Shown in pieces: positions 49,571 through 60,441 of a stretch of DNA of 64,000 nt (position 1 is the first letter of the stretch; every line of letters starts with the position of its first letter). Both the position numbers and the translations under genes were made by a program. The notes under the pieces were generated by a model. The model searched no databases and was not told where the DNA came from. It worked only from the letters and a program-made list of their open reading frames with translations. The stretch spans positions 682,001 through 746,000 of the forward strand of contig NZ_JAFMOF010000004.1 in NCBI RefSeq assembly GCF_017349075.1. Direction: 5' to 3'. The stretch comes from Streptomyces triculaminicus (lineage in GTDB: Bacteria; Actinomycetota; Actinomycetes; Streptomycetales; Streptomycetaceae).

Positions 49571-50201
49571 CGGTGGCGCCCCCTTCCCTCAGCCGCTGGC
49601 GTACGTGCTGCAGCGCGGGGCCCAGGGAGGCGGCGAGCTCGGCGGCCTGGCCCTCGAGCTCGGCCTCCTGGCCGGGCGGCGGCGGGACCACCTTCGCCAT
49701 CAGCAGGGTGCCGAGGATCTCCGTCTCGCGCTCGGTGAGGTTGTCGTAGCAGTGGTGCCGGGCCAGGCCCATGGTCAGGCCCATGCGGCGCATGGCGGTC
49801 GCCACGTCGACGGAGGGCGTCCACACCTTGAGGGCGTCCTCGGTGACCGTGGGGTCCTGGTCGTGCCCCAGCAGCAGATGGCCGATCTCGTGCAGCACGA
49901 TGTGCACCTGGTGCCAGGGGGAGGTCTTCTGCTCGTAGACGACCCAGTAGGCGTCGTCGGTGGTGGCGGTCATGCCGGAGACGACGCCGTCCAGGCTCAT
50001 CGGCACCAGGTGGATGGGCCGGCCCACGCGGGCCGCGACGGCGTCGCACATGCCCTGCAGATCGGTGGACGCGGGCAGTGCGAGCTCCTGGATGAGCTGC
50101 TTGCACCGGCGCCGTATCCGCCCCACGCGCATGCTTGCACCGTCCTCGTCCTCGGTACGCCGCCAGTAAGTGAAGAGCCGGTCCTCCGCCGCGACGGTCA
50201 C
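49563..50201 (-). CDS. ImmA/IrrE-family metallopeptidase
   Basis: A 212-residue protein with the zinc protease motif HEIGHLLLGH (His104, Glu105, His108; His113 nearby). The preceding strand region AYWVVYEQKTSPWHQVHIVL is typical of ImmA/IrrE enzymes. These cleave or inactivate a partner XRE repressor, as in ICEBs1 ImmA and deinococcal IrrE. The partner is present: the XRE gene overlaps its start (GTGA). A glutamine/glutamate-rich C-terminal helix (about 175-205) may bind the partner. The start could be GTG 50201 or a Met near residue 24. Confidence 0.85.
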   Translation of the reverse strand: MTVAAEDRLFTYWRRTEDEDGASMRVGRIRRRCKQLIQELALPASTDLQGMCDAVAARVGRPIHLVPMSLDGVVSGMTATTDDAYWVVYEQKTSPWHQVHIVLHEIGHLLLGHDQDPTVTEDALKVWTPSVDVATAMRRMGLTMGLARHHCYDNLTERETEILGTLLMAKVVPPPPGQEAELEGQAAELAASLGPALQHVRQRLREGGATGV

Positions 50202-50686
50202 GGGCGCTCCTCACCTCCCGCACCGGGCGGGTCGGACGGAAGGTTCATCTGCTGCCGGAACTGCGAAATGATCGTGGTGAGGCTGTCCTGCACCTCCGGC
50301 GGGAGGCCCACCGAGCGCAGCGCGATGGCCCGCACGCGCTGGTCCCGCATGGCGACGAGGAAACGGACCTCCTCCTCCACCCGTTCCGCCTGCGAGTCCG
50401 ACAGATCGCCCATCAGATAGCCGACGGGCACGGCGAAGAACTTCGCCAGCGCCCGCAGCACGTCCGGGCTGGGGTTCGCGCGCTTGCCGTTGCGCAGCAT
50501 CGACAGGTACTGCTCGGTGAGGCCGACCTCGCCGTACTCCGCGCCGTTGCTGATCTCCTCGGCCACGTGCCCGTTGGTGTACGGCGCGCCCGGCGGGTGC
50601 ATGTTCGCGAACAGGTAGTTGAGCCGCTGCGCGAGCGGGCTGCCCGCGTCACCTGCCGAACCCGGCCTGTCCCCCCCGACTGCCAT
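50198..50686 (-). CDS. XRE-family helix-turn-helix repressor
   Basis: A 162-residue regulator. The helix-turn-helix spans about residues 18-85 (LAQRLNYLFANMHPP, VAEEISNGAEYGEVGLTEQYLSMLRNGKRANPSPDVLRALAKFFAVPVGYLMG), with an insert between the first two helices. The C-terminal helices (about 95-150) are the likely dimer and protease-sensing part. It is the first gene of the operon, followed by its probable ImmA-type antagonist. Candidate binding sites with GCTTAAC arms lie just upstream (50725-50753). It has an ATG with GGACGGGG upstream. Confidence 0.88.
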   Translation of the reverse strand: MAVGGDRPGSAGDAGSPLAQRLNYLFANMHPPGAPYTNGHVAEEISNGAEYGEVGLTEQYLSMLRNGKRANPSPDVLRALAKFFAVPVGYLMGDLSDSQAERVEEEVRFLVAMRDQRVRAIALRSVGLPPEVQDSLTTIISQFRQQMNLPSDPPGAGGEERP

Positions 50687-50724
50687 CTGCCCCGTCCTTC
50701 GAGCGCGCCCTGTGGTGTCACACG

Positions 50725-50753
50725 GCTTAACGAACTCTCACGGCCAGTTAAGC
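50725..50753. promoter_or_regulatory. Inverted repeat upstream of the XRE gene, candidate auto-operator
   Basis: Perfect 7-base arms GCTTAAC (50725-50731) and GTTAAGC (50747-50753) are 22 bases apart centre to centre, two helical turns. A third copy of the core, ACTTAAC, lies at 50832-50838. The AT-rich cores stand out from the surrounding GC. The position, 39 bases from the XRE ATG, suits autorepression. Confidence 0.6.
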
Positions 50754-50840
50754 TCGAATCCGGCCGCGAAGGCATCCTGTCATGGAGAAAGGCCGAGCAC
50801 TAGTCCGTTGCTGGTAACAAGCACATGAAGGACTTAACCA

Positions 50841-50876
50841 CCGGTTGAGCCGGCTGAGTCGGTCGAGCCGGTGGGC
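50841..50876. repeat. 9-bp imperfect tandem repeat, four units
   Basis: Units CCGGTTGAG, CCGGCTGAG, TCGGTCGAG and CCGGTGGGC follow each other directly and end two bases before the stop codon of the small minus-strand gene. It is probably incidental. Confidence 0.6.
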
Positions 50877-50877
50877 C

Positions 50878-51267
50878 TCAGTGCGGGCGCACGGTGATGT
50901 CCCGGCCCTGGTACAGGGTCCGCACCCGGGCCTCGCCGGAGACGCTGTTGACGACCGTGCTGTTGTCGACGCTCGTGTACACCGCCCTCGCCGACTCCTC
51001 CCACCGGCGGTACTCCGCCGCGAACGCCTCGTCCTGGAAGGCGCGCCCGAACAACAGCGCGGCCAGCGCCTGGTTCTGCGGCCCGCTGGCCGGGTCGAGC
51101 GGCAGCGCGGCCGCCGCGCCGTCCGCCTCCTGGCGGCCGCGCCCGAAGGCGCGCCGCGCGAGGTCGGCGAGCGACCCCCACGCCTGCCGTCCCGCTTCCG
51201 TACCCACCGACCCGGCGGCCGCCGTGACCGCCGTCGTGATCGCCTCGAGAGACAACGGATCGACCAT
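50878..51267 (-). CDS. Small hypothetical protein with beta-rich NSVSGEA tail, possibly effector-associated
   Basis: A 129-residue protein. The N-terminal two-thirds are helical (DPLSLEAITTAVTAAAGSVGTEAGRQAWGSLADLARRAFG, and AALLFGRAFQDEAFAAEYRRWEES). The C-terminus NSTVVNSVSGEARVRTLYQGRDITV resembles the NSISG...VVQGRDI-type tail seen in small actinobacterial proteins encoded beside signalling or conflict effectors. I base this on recall of the pattern, not on a search. The ATG at 51267 is chosen for its GGGGAG ribosome site. It is divergent from a secreted trypsin-like protease. Confidence 0.65.
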   Translation of the reverse strand: MVDPLSLEAITTAVTAAAGSVGTEAGRQAWGSLADLARRAFGRGRQEADGAAAALPLDPASGPQNQALAALLFGRAFQDEAFAAEYRRWEESARAVYTSVDNSTVVNSVSGEARVRTLYQGRDITVRPH

Positions 51268-51385
51268 CTGCCAACTCCCCACCCATGGACCGCACGGCCC
51301 GGACGCCACACTGCCGCCTCAGGCTATGGCACGCTCACCTCGTACGTCCCTGTCATGTCGTCCGCGCACCAGGGAGGAACCGTTC

Positions 51386-52342
51386 ATGTGGTTCAAGAGG
51401 CTCAAGTGGTTCGCGCACAGATGGTTCGCGCACAGACCCACCGTCCTGCGCGGCGGTGTCCTCGTCCTTCTCGCCGGGCTCCTCACGGCGACCACCGTGG
51501 TCCCGGCCGCCTCGGCGGTGCCGGCCGCCGTGTCCGCCGACGCGTACTGGACCGCCGAGCGCATGCGGGCCGCGCTGCCCGCCGCCGGAACGATGCGGCG
51601 GAGCGCCTCCAAGCCGTCGTCCGATCCGGTGCCGCCCAGCCACCCCTTCGACGGCCTGCCCCAAGTGGGCACGTTCTTCTGGACCGACGGCCAGAACTCC
51701 GGCCGCTTCTGCGGCGGCTCGGTGGTCCGCAGCCCGCACCGCGACCTCGTCGTCAGCGCCGCGCACTGCCTGCGCTCGCCCGACCCGAAGAAGCACCTGT
51801 CGTTCGTGCCGCAGTACCACGACGGCCTCAAGCCCCACGGCGTCTTCCCCGTCGAGCTCATCTACATCGACCAGCGCTACTACGACCTCGGCACCGACGG
51901 CGGCGCGCGCTGGGACTTCGCCGTGGTCCGGCTCGGTGACCGCGCCGACGGAACGCCCGTGCAGCGCGCGGTCGGCGGCTTCGACCTGGCGGTCCGCCCG
52001 GGCTACGACCACGGGGACGTACGCCTGATCGGCTACCCGGGCAGCAGCGACGCCACCCACCCCAAGCCGCTCGACTGCCGCTCCTCCACCCACCGTTACA
52101 CCAGCACCGACCCCAAGGCGCCGGGCGACTTCCTGGAGATCGCCTGCGCGGGCTACATCGGGGGCACCTCGGGCGGCCCGTTCCTGGTGCGCGGCCTGAC
52201 CGGCTACCTGGTGATCGGCGTCATCGGCGGCTACCACACCGGCGGTGACACCCCGGACATCTCCTACAGCTCGTACTTCAACGACGACCTGCTCGACCTG
52301 TACCTGAGCGCCGTCGACGGCGACGACCCGGCCGGCCGCTGA
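51386..52342 (+). CDS. Secreted trypsin-like serine protease
   Basis: A 318-residue exported S1 protease. The N-terminus has a repeated aromatic/basic stretch (KRLKWFAHRWFAHR) before the signal helix GGVLVLLAGLLTATTVVPAASA. The catalytic triad is His127 (VSAAHC), Asp177 (RWDFAVVRL) and Ser262 (GGTSGGPF). Four cysteines (109, 128, 231, 254) can form the two usual disulphides. A pro-region (about 46-90) may be removed. The ribosome site AGGGAGGAA fixes the ATG at 51386. It is divergent from the small hypothetical gene, with a 118-base shared promoter gap; it ends before a bidirectional terminator. Confidence 0.9.
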   Translation: MWFKRLKWFAHRWFAHRPTVLRGGVLVLLAGLLTATTVVPAASAVPAAVSADAYWTAERMRAALPAAGTMRRSASKPSSDPVPPSHPFDGLPQVGTFFWTDGQNSGRFCGGSVVRSPHRDLVVSAAHCLRSPDPKKHLSFVPQYHDGLKPHGVFPVELIYIDQRYYDLGTDGGARWDFAVVRLGDRADGTPVQRAVGGFDLAVRPGYDHGDVRLIGYPGSSDATHPKPLDCRSSTHRYTSTDPKAPGDFLEIACAGYIGGTSGGPFLVRGLTGYLVIGVIGGYHTGGDTPDISYSSYFNDDLLDLYLSAVDGDDPAGR

Positions 52343-52360
52343 CACGGACACCGGCAGGAC

Positions 52361-52395
52361 GAAGGCCGCATCCCGCGGTGCGGGATGCGGCCTTC
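52361..52395. terminator. Bidirectional terminator hairpin
   Basis: Perfect 16-base arms GAAGGCCGCATCCCGC (52361-52376) and 52380-52395 flank a GGT loop. It sits between the convergent protease and VWA-operon genes, where both need termination. Confidence 0.88.
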
Positions 52396-52424
52396 TACGT
52401 CCTGTTACGTCCTGATGGGGCCGG

Positions 52425-53144
52425 CTAGCGGCGGTGCGGGTGCCGCGTCAGGGTGTAGCCGCCGACCGCCGCCAGCGCGCAGAGCACCGCGCCGCCCACG
52501 GTCCAGCCCCAGCGGCCCGACCACCAGCCGCCGTTCCAGCCGCCGTCCGGCTCGGCGACGGCCGCCGCGTGCAGCGGCGCGCCGAGCGCGCCGCCCTCGG
52601 CACGGGCCCCGCCCGCGTCCTCGGCGCCCACCCGCACCTCCGCCTTCACCGGAAGCCCGAGGTCCCGGTCGGGGACGTCGACGACGGTGAGACGGATGTA
52701 GTACGCCCCGGGGAGCGGGTCGTTGGCCCAGCGCTCGGACCACGGCCGTACGGTCCGCAGCGTGCAGCTGAGGGCCACCGTGGTGTCCTGCTCGGACGCC
52801 CGCGCGGTCCGGTCCCCGGTGGTGCACGCCTGGCGACGGCGCAGCCCGTCGAAGACGTCGAGCTGCCAGGTGGCGGCGCCGTGCCGCGCCGAGGCCTCGG
52901 GCAGGTTCACCGTCGCCTTGACGGTCGCCCGCTGCCCGGCGCCGGCCGGGAACTGCCAGTACAGGTAGTCACCCGTGGACGCGTCGGCCGTGGCCTTCTC
53001 GTCCTGCTTGATCGCCACCGCGGTACGGAAGGCGGTGCCGGCCTCGGTGGGCGCCTCGTCGTCGGCCGTGGCGGCCGACGCGGAGCCCATCAGGGCGGCG
53101 GCCGCCAGCGCGAGCGCGGTCAGCGCACGTGTCGTGCGTCGCAT
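52425..53144 (-). CDS. Secreted, membrane-anchored protein paired with a VWA protein
   Basis: A 239-residue protein with a signal peptide (TRALTALALAAAALMGSASA), a beta-rich extracellular domain (about 35-175) and a C-terminal anchor WTVGGAVLCALAAVGGYTL with a basic tail. The phrase GDYLYWQFPAGAGQRATVKATVNLP resembles GEHRWYRVTVKPGQELRASVSVGAD in the upstream VWA protein, so the two share a related module. A glycine/tryptophan-rich stretch (GGWNGGWWSGRWGW) precedes the helix. The start overlaps the VWA stop (ATGA). Function is unknown; I do not recognise a named family. Confidence 0.75.
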   Translation of the reverse strand: MRRTTRALTALALAAAALMGSASAATADDEAPTEAGTAFRTAVAIKQDEKATADASTGDYLYWQFPAGAGQRATVKATVNLPEASARHGAATWQLDVFDGLRRRQACTTGDRTARASEQDTTVALSCTLRTVRPWSERWANDPLPGAYYIRLTVVDVPDRDLGLPVKAEVRVGAEDAGGARAEGGALGAPLHAAAVAEPDGGWNGGWWSGRWGWTVGGAVLCALAAVGGYTLTRHPHRR

Positions 53145-54400
53145 CAGTTCTCCCTCCACACCGCGACCCGCCAGCGGGCCAGCCAGCCCCACAGCAGTCC
53201 GGCGAGCAGCCCGGTCACACCCAGCACGGCCAGCAGGATCCAGCCCCGGCCCAGGCCGAACGCGGCCAGGTCGGAGGGGTTGTCGGGAGCCTTCACCACA
53301 TCGACGGCCAGCTCGAGGGGAAGCCCCGGGTCGCGCTTGACGGAGGCGGGAGCCGAGAAGGAGTGGGAGACCTCGAGACAGACGGTCCTGGGCTCCTTGT
53401 CGTCCTCCTTCGCCTTCCACACCGGAAGCCTCAGCCCGGACGCCATCACGTCGGTACGCCCGCTGCCCGCGTCCGAACCGCGCACCAGCTCCTGCCCGCT
53501 CTCGCCCACCGCGCGCACCAGGACCCCGTAGTCCCGGTCCACCGCGCGGTCGGCGCCCACGCTCACGGACGCCCGCAGCTCCTGGCCCGGCTTCACCGTG
53601 ACCCGGTACCAGCGGTGCTCGCCGAACGTCGCACGGTCCGTCCAGATCCCCGCGCCGATCCCGGGCGCCGTCGAGCACGCGTTCGCGCCCTGGACGGGCC
53701 TGGGCGTCTCGACGGGCGTGTCCGCCCGGCGCACCAGCTGCTTGATGCGGCCGGAGAGCTCCTTGGTGTGCCGCACGGTGGTGTACGTGCCACCGGTGGC
53801 CTCGGCGATGCAGCTGAGCTGCTCACGCGTCTTGTCGTCCTGGGTCAGGCCCAGCGTGTCGACCGTCAGGTGCGTGCCCTTGGCGGCCAGTTCCCGCGCC
53901 ACGTCGCACGGGTCGGGCATCCCGCAGGAGTCCTCACCGTCGGTGATGAGCACGATCCGGCGCGTACCGCCGTCCGTCCCCAGGTCCTGGTCCGCGCCGC
54001 GCAGGGCGTACCCGATCGGCGTCCAGCCGGTCGGCCGCAGCGTGGCCACGGCCGTCTTGGCCTCGGTCCGGTCGACCTTCCCGACGGGGTAGAGCTGCTT
54101 GCTGTCCCGGCAGCCGGTCTCCTTGTCGTCGCCCGCGTAATTGGCGCCGAGGGTACGGATGCCGAGCCGGACGTTGTCCGGCACCGCGTCGATGACCTCG
54201 TTGAACGCCTGCTGCGCGGCCGCCATCCGCGACTGCCCGTCCACGTCCCGGGCCCGCATCGACCCGCTGACGTCCAGCACCAGCTCGACTTTCGGGGATT
54301 CCTTCGCCGGCCCGTCGGCGGCACCCGCCGGCACGACACCCGCGGCCAGGGCGGCGAGCAGGGCACAGGCCCCCACCGCCAGCCGTTTTGTGATGATCAT
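53144..54400 (-). CDS. Secreted VWA-domain membrane protein
   Basis: A 418-residue protein. The signal peptide is followed by a von Willebrand A domain (about 36-225). Its metal-dependent adhesion site is seen as DVSGSM (Asp43, Ser45, Ser47), a later threonine in LRPTGWTPIG, and LITDGEDSCG. A cysteine-containing beta domain follows (about 237-370), then a C-terminal transmembrane helix WILLAVLGVTGLLAGLLWGWLA. It could bind a ligand or partner outside the cell. It is translationally coupled to the gene at 52425. The pair forms a two-gene operon between the protease and cobN. Confidence 0.85.
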   Translation of the reverse strand: MIITKRLAVGACALLAALAAGVVPAGAADGPAKESPKVELVLDVSGSMRARDVDGQSRMAAAQQAFNEVIDAVPDNVRLGIRTLGANYAGDDKETGCRDSKQLYPVGKVDRTEAKTAVATLRPTGWTPIGYALRGADQDLGTDGGTRRIVLITDGEDSCGMPDPCDVARELAAKGTHLTVDTLGLTQDDKTREQLSCIAEATGGTYTTVRHTKELSGRIKQLVRRADTPVETPRPVQGANACSTAPGIGAGIWTDRATFGEHRWYRVTVKPGQELRASVSVGADRAVDRDYGVLVRAVGESGQELVRGSDAGSGRTDVMASGLRLPVWKAKEDDKEPRTVCLEVSHSFSAPASVKRDPGLPLELAVDVVKAPDNPSDLAAFGLGRGWILLAVLGVTGLLAGLLWGWLARWRVAVWREN

Positions 54401-54437
54401 CCGAGGATCCTAGTGATCCCGGGTGACGGACCCAAAT

Positions 54438-54466
54438 GGCCGGAGCGGGCCTGCCCCGCTCCGGCC
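54438..54466. terminator. Terminator hairpin after cobN
   Basis: Perfect 12-base arms GGCCGGAGCGGG (54438-54449) and CCCGCTCCGGCC (54455-54466) flank a 5-base loop. It begins 12 bases beyond the cobN stop and lies just before the VWA start region. Confidence 0.8.
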
Positions 54467-54477
54467 GGGCGTCCTGC

Positions 54478-58089
<3,612 letters not shown>

Positions 58090-58189
58090 GCGGCGCTCCC
58101 GAGTGCGAGTGCTTCGAGGGTCGCCCGGGGTGCGCGGCACCGGAACGTGCGCATGCTGCGGCTGGCCTTCCTCGGGGTCCGCGCCCCGG

Positions 58190-58335
58190 GCGGTGGGAAG
58201 ACGGCGGGAGTTCCTGACTCGCCCGGCATCGCTGCCGTGCTCACAGTGGCGGGACCGTGCCGGAGTCTCACCGGCTTCCTCCCCTGTCGCCGTCTCTGGC
58301 GTCCGGCGGACCCATGGCTCCGCCGATGAGCCATA
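58190..58335 (-). ncRNA. Cobalamin (B12) riboswitch upstream of cobN
   Basis: Read on the minus strand, the leader contains the conserved order GGTGAGACTCCGGCAC, then GTCCCGCCACTGTGAGC, then GCGAGTCAGGAACTCCCGCC. The GCCACTG and AGTCAGGAACTC elements are the core marks of the AdoCbl aptamer (Rfam RF00174 type). Approximate limits are given. It lies about 100 bases before the cobN GTG, and the space between could hold an expression platform. It is oriented for cobN only; the divergent cobG operon has no copy. The whole 352-base gap between the two genes is otherwise free of recognisable genes. Confidence 0.9.
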
Positions 58336-58441
58336 GTAGCGAGCGAAACCCCGATGACCAGCGCGTGTTCCGTTCTCCCGCCCCCGCCGCCCGGAGCCGG
58401 CGAACCGGGGCGGGCGGGGCCGCGGAAAGGCACCCCTCGGT

Positions 58442-59803
58442 ATGCTCGCGGCCATGTCCGCCACCCCCACGTCCGGCCGCGAGAGCGGTGACCGCTGCCC
58501 CGGCGCGCTGCGACTGCACGCCGCGGACGACGGGGCGCTGGCGCGCGTCCGGCTGCCCGGCGGCCTGCTGACGTCCGTTCAGGCCGAGGTGCTGGCCGAC
58601 CTGGCCGAGGAGCTGGGCGACGGCCGTCTCGACATCACCTCGCGCGGCAACGTCCAGCTGCGCGGCCTGCCGGACGCCTGCGGCGCGGCCCTGGGCGGGC
58701 GACTGCGGGCAGCCGGGCTGCTGCCGTCGGACCGTCACGAGCGGATCCGCAACGTGGTGGCCTCGCCGCTGTGCGGGCTGGACGGGCGGGATGACGGGCG
58801 GACCGACGCGCGCGTGGATGTGCAGGCCTGGGCGCGCGCCCTGGACGCGCTTCTGTGCGCCGGAGAAGACGCAGAAGAAGACGAAGCAGGAACAAGCGAC
58901 TTGTCGGGATTGTCGGGCCGTTTCCTCTTCGGTCTCGACGACGGCCGCGGCGACGTCGTGGCCCTGGCGCCCGATGTGACGTTGATCGCAGAGCGGGACG
59001 GCCGGCACGCCCTGCTGTGCTTCGGCACCACCGGCCCCGCCCTGCGCCTCGCCGCCGGCGACGCCCCTCGCGCGGCCCTCCTCTCCGCGCGGGCGTTCCT
59101 CGCGGCACAGCGCGCGAGCGGCGTCGGGGCCTGGCGCGTACGCGACCTGGCCCCCGAACAGCGGCCGTCCCCCGAGCGGTTGGCCGAGCGGCTCGCCGCC
59201 GCCGGGATCGCCTGCTCGCTCGTACCGCGCCTCACGCTCCCCCACGGCCCGGCGCCCCCACCGGGCGCGGTGCACGGCCGGGACGGGCGGTGGGCGCTGT
59301 CGCTGGCGGCGCCCCTGGGACGGCTGACCGTAGGCCAGTGGCGCCTGGTCGCCCGTGCCGCCGCCCGGGACGGCGACGGCGAACTGCGTGTGACACCCTG
59401 GCGCGGCATCGTCGTGCCGGGGCTGACGGCCGTGGCGGGCGCCGCCCACCGCACGGCGTTCGCCGACGCGGGCCTGGTCGTCTCCCCCGACTCCCCCTGG
59501 CACGGGGCCGGCGCCTGCGCGGGCCGCCCCGGGTGCGCGAAGTCCCTCGCGGACGTACGGGCCGACGCGGCCGCCTGCCTCGCCGGGACGCTCCCTGGCG
59601 GGGCGGACGCCCTGCCGGTGTACTGGTCCGGGTGCGAGCGGCGCTGCGGGCATCCCGGCGGCCGGTGGGTCGACGTGCTCGCCACGGACGAGGGCTACCG
59701 GCTCGCCGTGCGGGACGATGCGGCGCGAGGACCGGCGACGGCGAGGACGGTGCCGGCGCGAGAGATGGCCGACGCGGTGGCGGCGGCCCGTACCACGACA
59801 TGA
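58442..59803 (+). CDS. cobG: Precorrin-3B synthase CobG
   Basis: A 453-residue protein of the nitrite/sulfite reductase superfamily. Repeated ferredoxin-like half domains occur (GRLDITSRGNVQLRGL; GELRVTPWRGIVVPGL). The cluster cysteines are in ACAGRPGCAKS and YWSGCERRCGHPGG. CobG hydroxylates precorrin-3A before ring contraction in the aerobic cobalamin route. The start may be ATG 58442 or ATG 58454. An acidic insert (GEDAEEDEAGTSDLSGLSG) lies near residue 145. The stop overlaps cobH (ATGA). It is divergent from riboswitch-led cobN. Confidence 0.92.
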   Translation: MLAAMSATPTSGRESGDRCPGALRLHAADDGALARVRLPGGLLTSVQAEVLADLAEELGDGRLDITSRGNVQLRGLPDACGAALGGRLRAAGLLPSDRHERIRNVVASPLCGLDGRDDGRTDARVDVQAWARALDALLCAGEDAEEDEAGTSDLSGLSGRFLFGLDDGRGDVVALAPDVTLIAERDGRHALLCFGTTGPALRLAAGDAPRAALLSARAFLAAQRASGVGAWRVRDLAPEQRPSPERLAERLAAAGIACSLVPRLTLPHGPAPPPGAVHGRDGRWALSLAAPLGRLTVGQWRLVARAAARDGDGELRVTPWRGIVVPGLTAVAGAAHRTAFADAGLVVSPDSPWHGAGACAGRPGCAKSLADVRADAAACLAGTLPGGADALPVYWSGCERRCGHPGGRWVDVLATDEGYRLAVRDDAARGPATARTVPAREMADAVAAARTTT

Positions 59804-60441
59804 ACGAGGGCCAAGTGTTCGACTACGACAAGGACGGCGCGTCCATCTACCGCCAGTCCTTCGCCACCATCCGGGCCGAGGCCGACCTCGGCGGGCTGCC
59901 CGCCGACGTCAGCCGGGTCGCGGTCCGCATGATCCACGCCTGTGGGATGACGGACCTCGCCAAGGACCTGGCGTACTCCCCCGGCGTGGTGGCGAAGGCG
60001 CGCGCCGCGCTGCTCGCCGGCGCGCCGATCCTCTGCGACGCGAACATGGTCGCCTCGGGAGTCACCCGCAAGCGGCTGCCCGCGGACAACGAGGTGCTGT
60101 GCACGCTCGCCGACCCGGCGGTGCCGGAGCTGGCGGCGCGCATGGGCACGACCCGCAGCGCCGCCGCGCTGGAACTGTGGCGCGAGAAGCTGGACGGCGC
60201 CGTCGTCGCGGTGGGCAACGCGCCGACCGCGCTGTTCCGTCTGCTGGAGATGGTGGCGGAGGGCGCGCCCCGCCCGGCGGCCGTGCTCGGCATCCCGGTC
60301 GGCTTCATCGGCGCCGCCGAGTCCAAGGACGCGCTGGCCGACAGCCCCCTGGGGCTGGAGTACCTGGTGGTGCGGGGGCGGCGGGGCGGCAGCGCCATGG
60401 CCGCGGCCGCGATCAACGCGATAGCGAGCGAGGAAGAGTGA
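59800..60441 (+). CDS. cobH: Precorrin-8X methylmutase CobH
   Basis: A 213-residue enzyme that moves the C11 methyl to C12, forming hydrogenobyrinate. The catalytic histidine is His46 in VRMIHACGMTDLAKDL. ILCDANMVASGVTRKRLP, GNAPTALFRLLEM and IPVGFIGAAESKDAL are family marks. Its ATG overlaps the cobG stop, and its stop overlaps the cobIJ GTG, so the three are coupled. Confidence 0.96.
   Translation: MNEGQVFDYDKDGASIYRQSFATIRAEADLGGLPADVSRVAVRMIHACGMTDLAKDLAYSPGVVAKARAALLAGAPILCDANMVASGVTRKRLPADNEVLCTLADPAVPELAARMGTTRSAAALELWREKLDGAVVAVGNAPTALFRLLEMVAEGAPRPAAVLGIPVGFIGAAESKDALADSPLGLEYLVVRGRRGGSAMAAAAINAIASEEE

Noticed and set aside
48359..50686. XRE and ImmA/IrrE genes considered as a prophage or ICE remnant
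   Set aside because: No integrase, excisionase, replication, relaxase or structural gene lies near, and no attachment repeats were seen.
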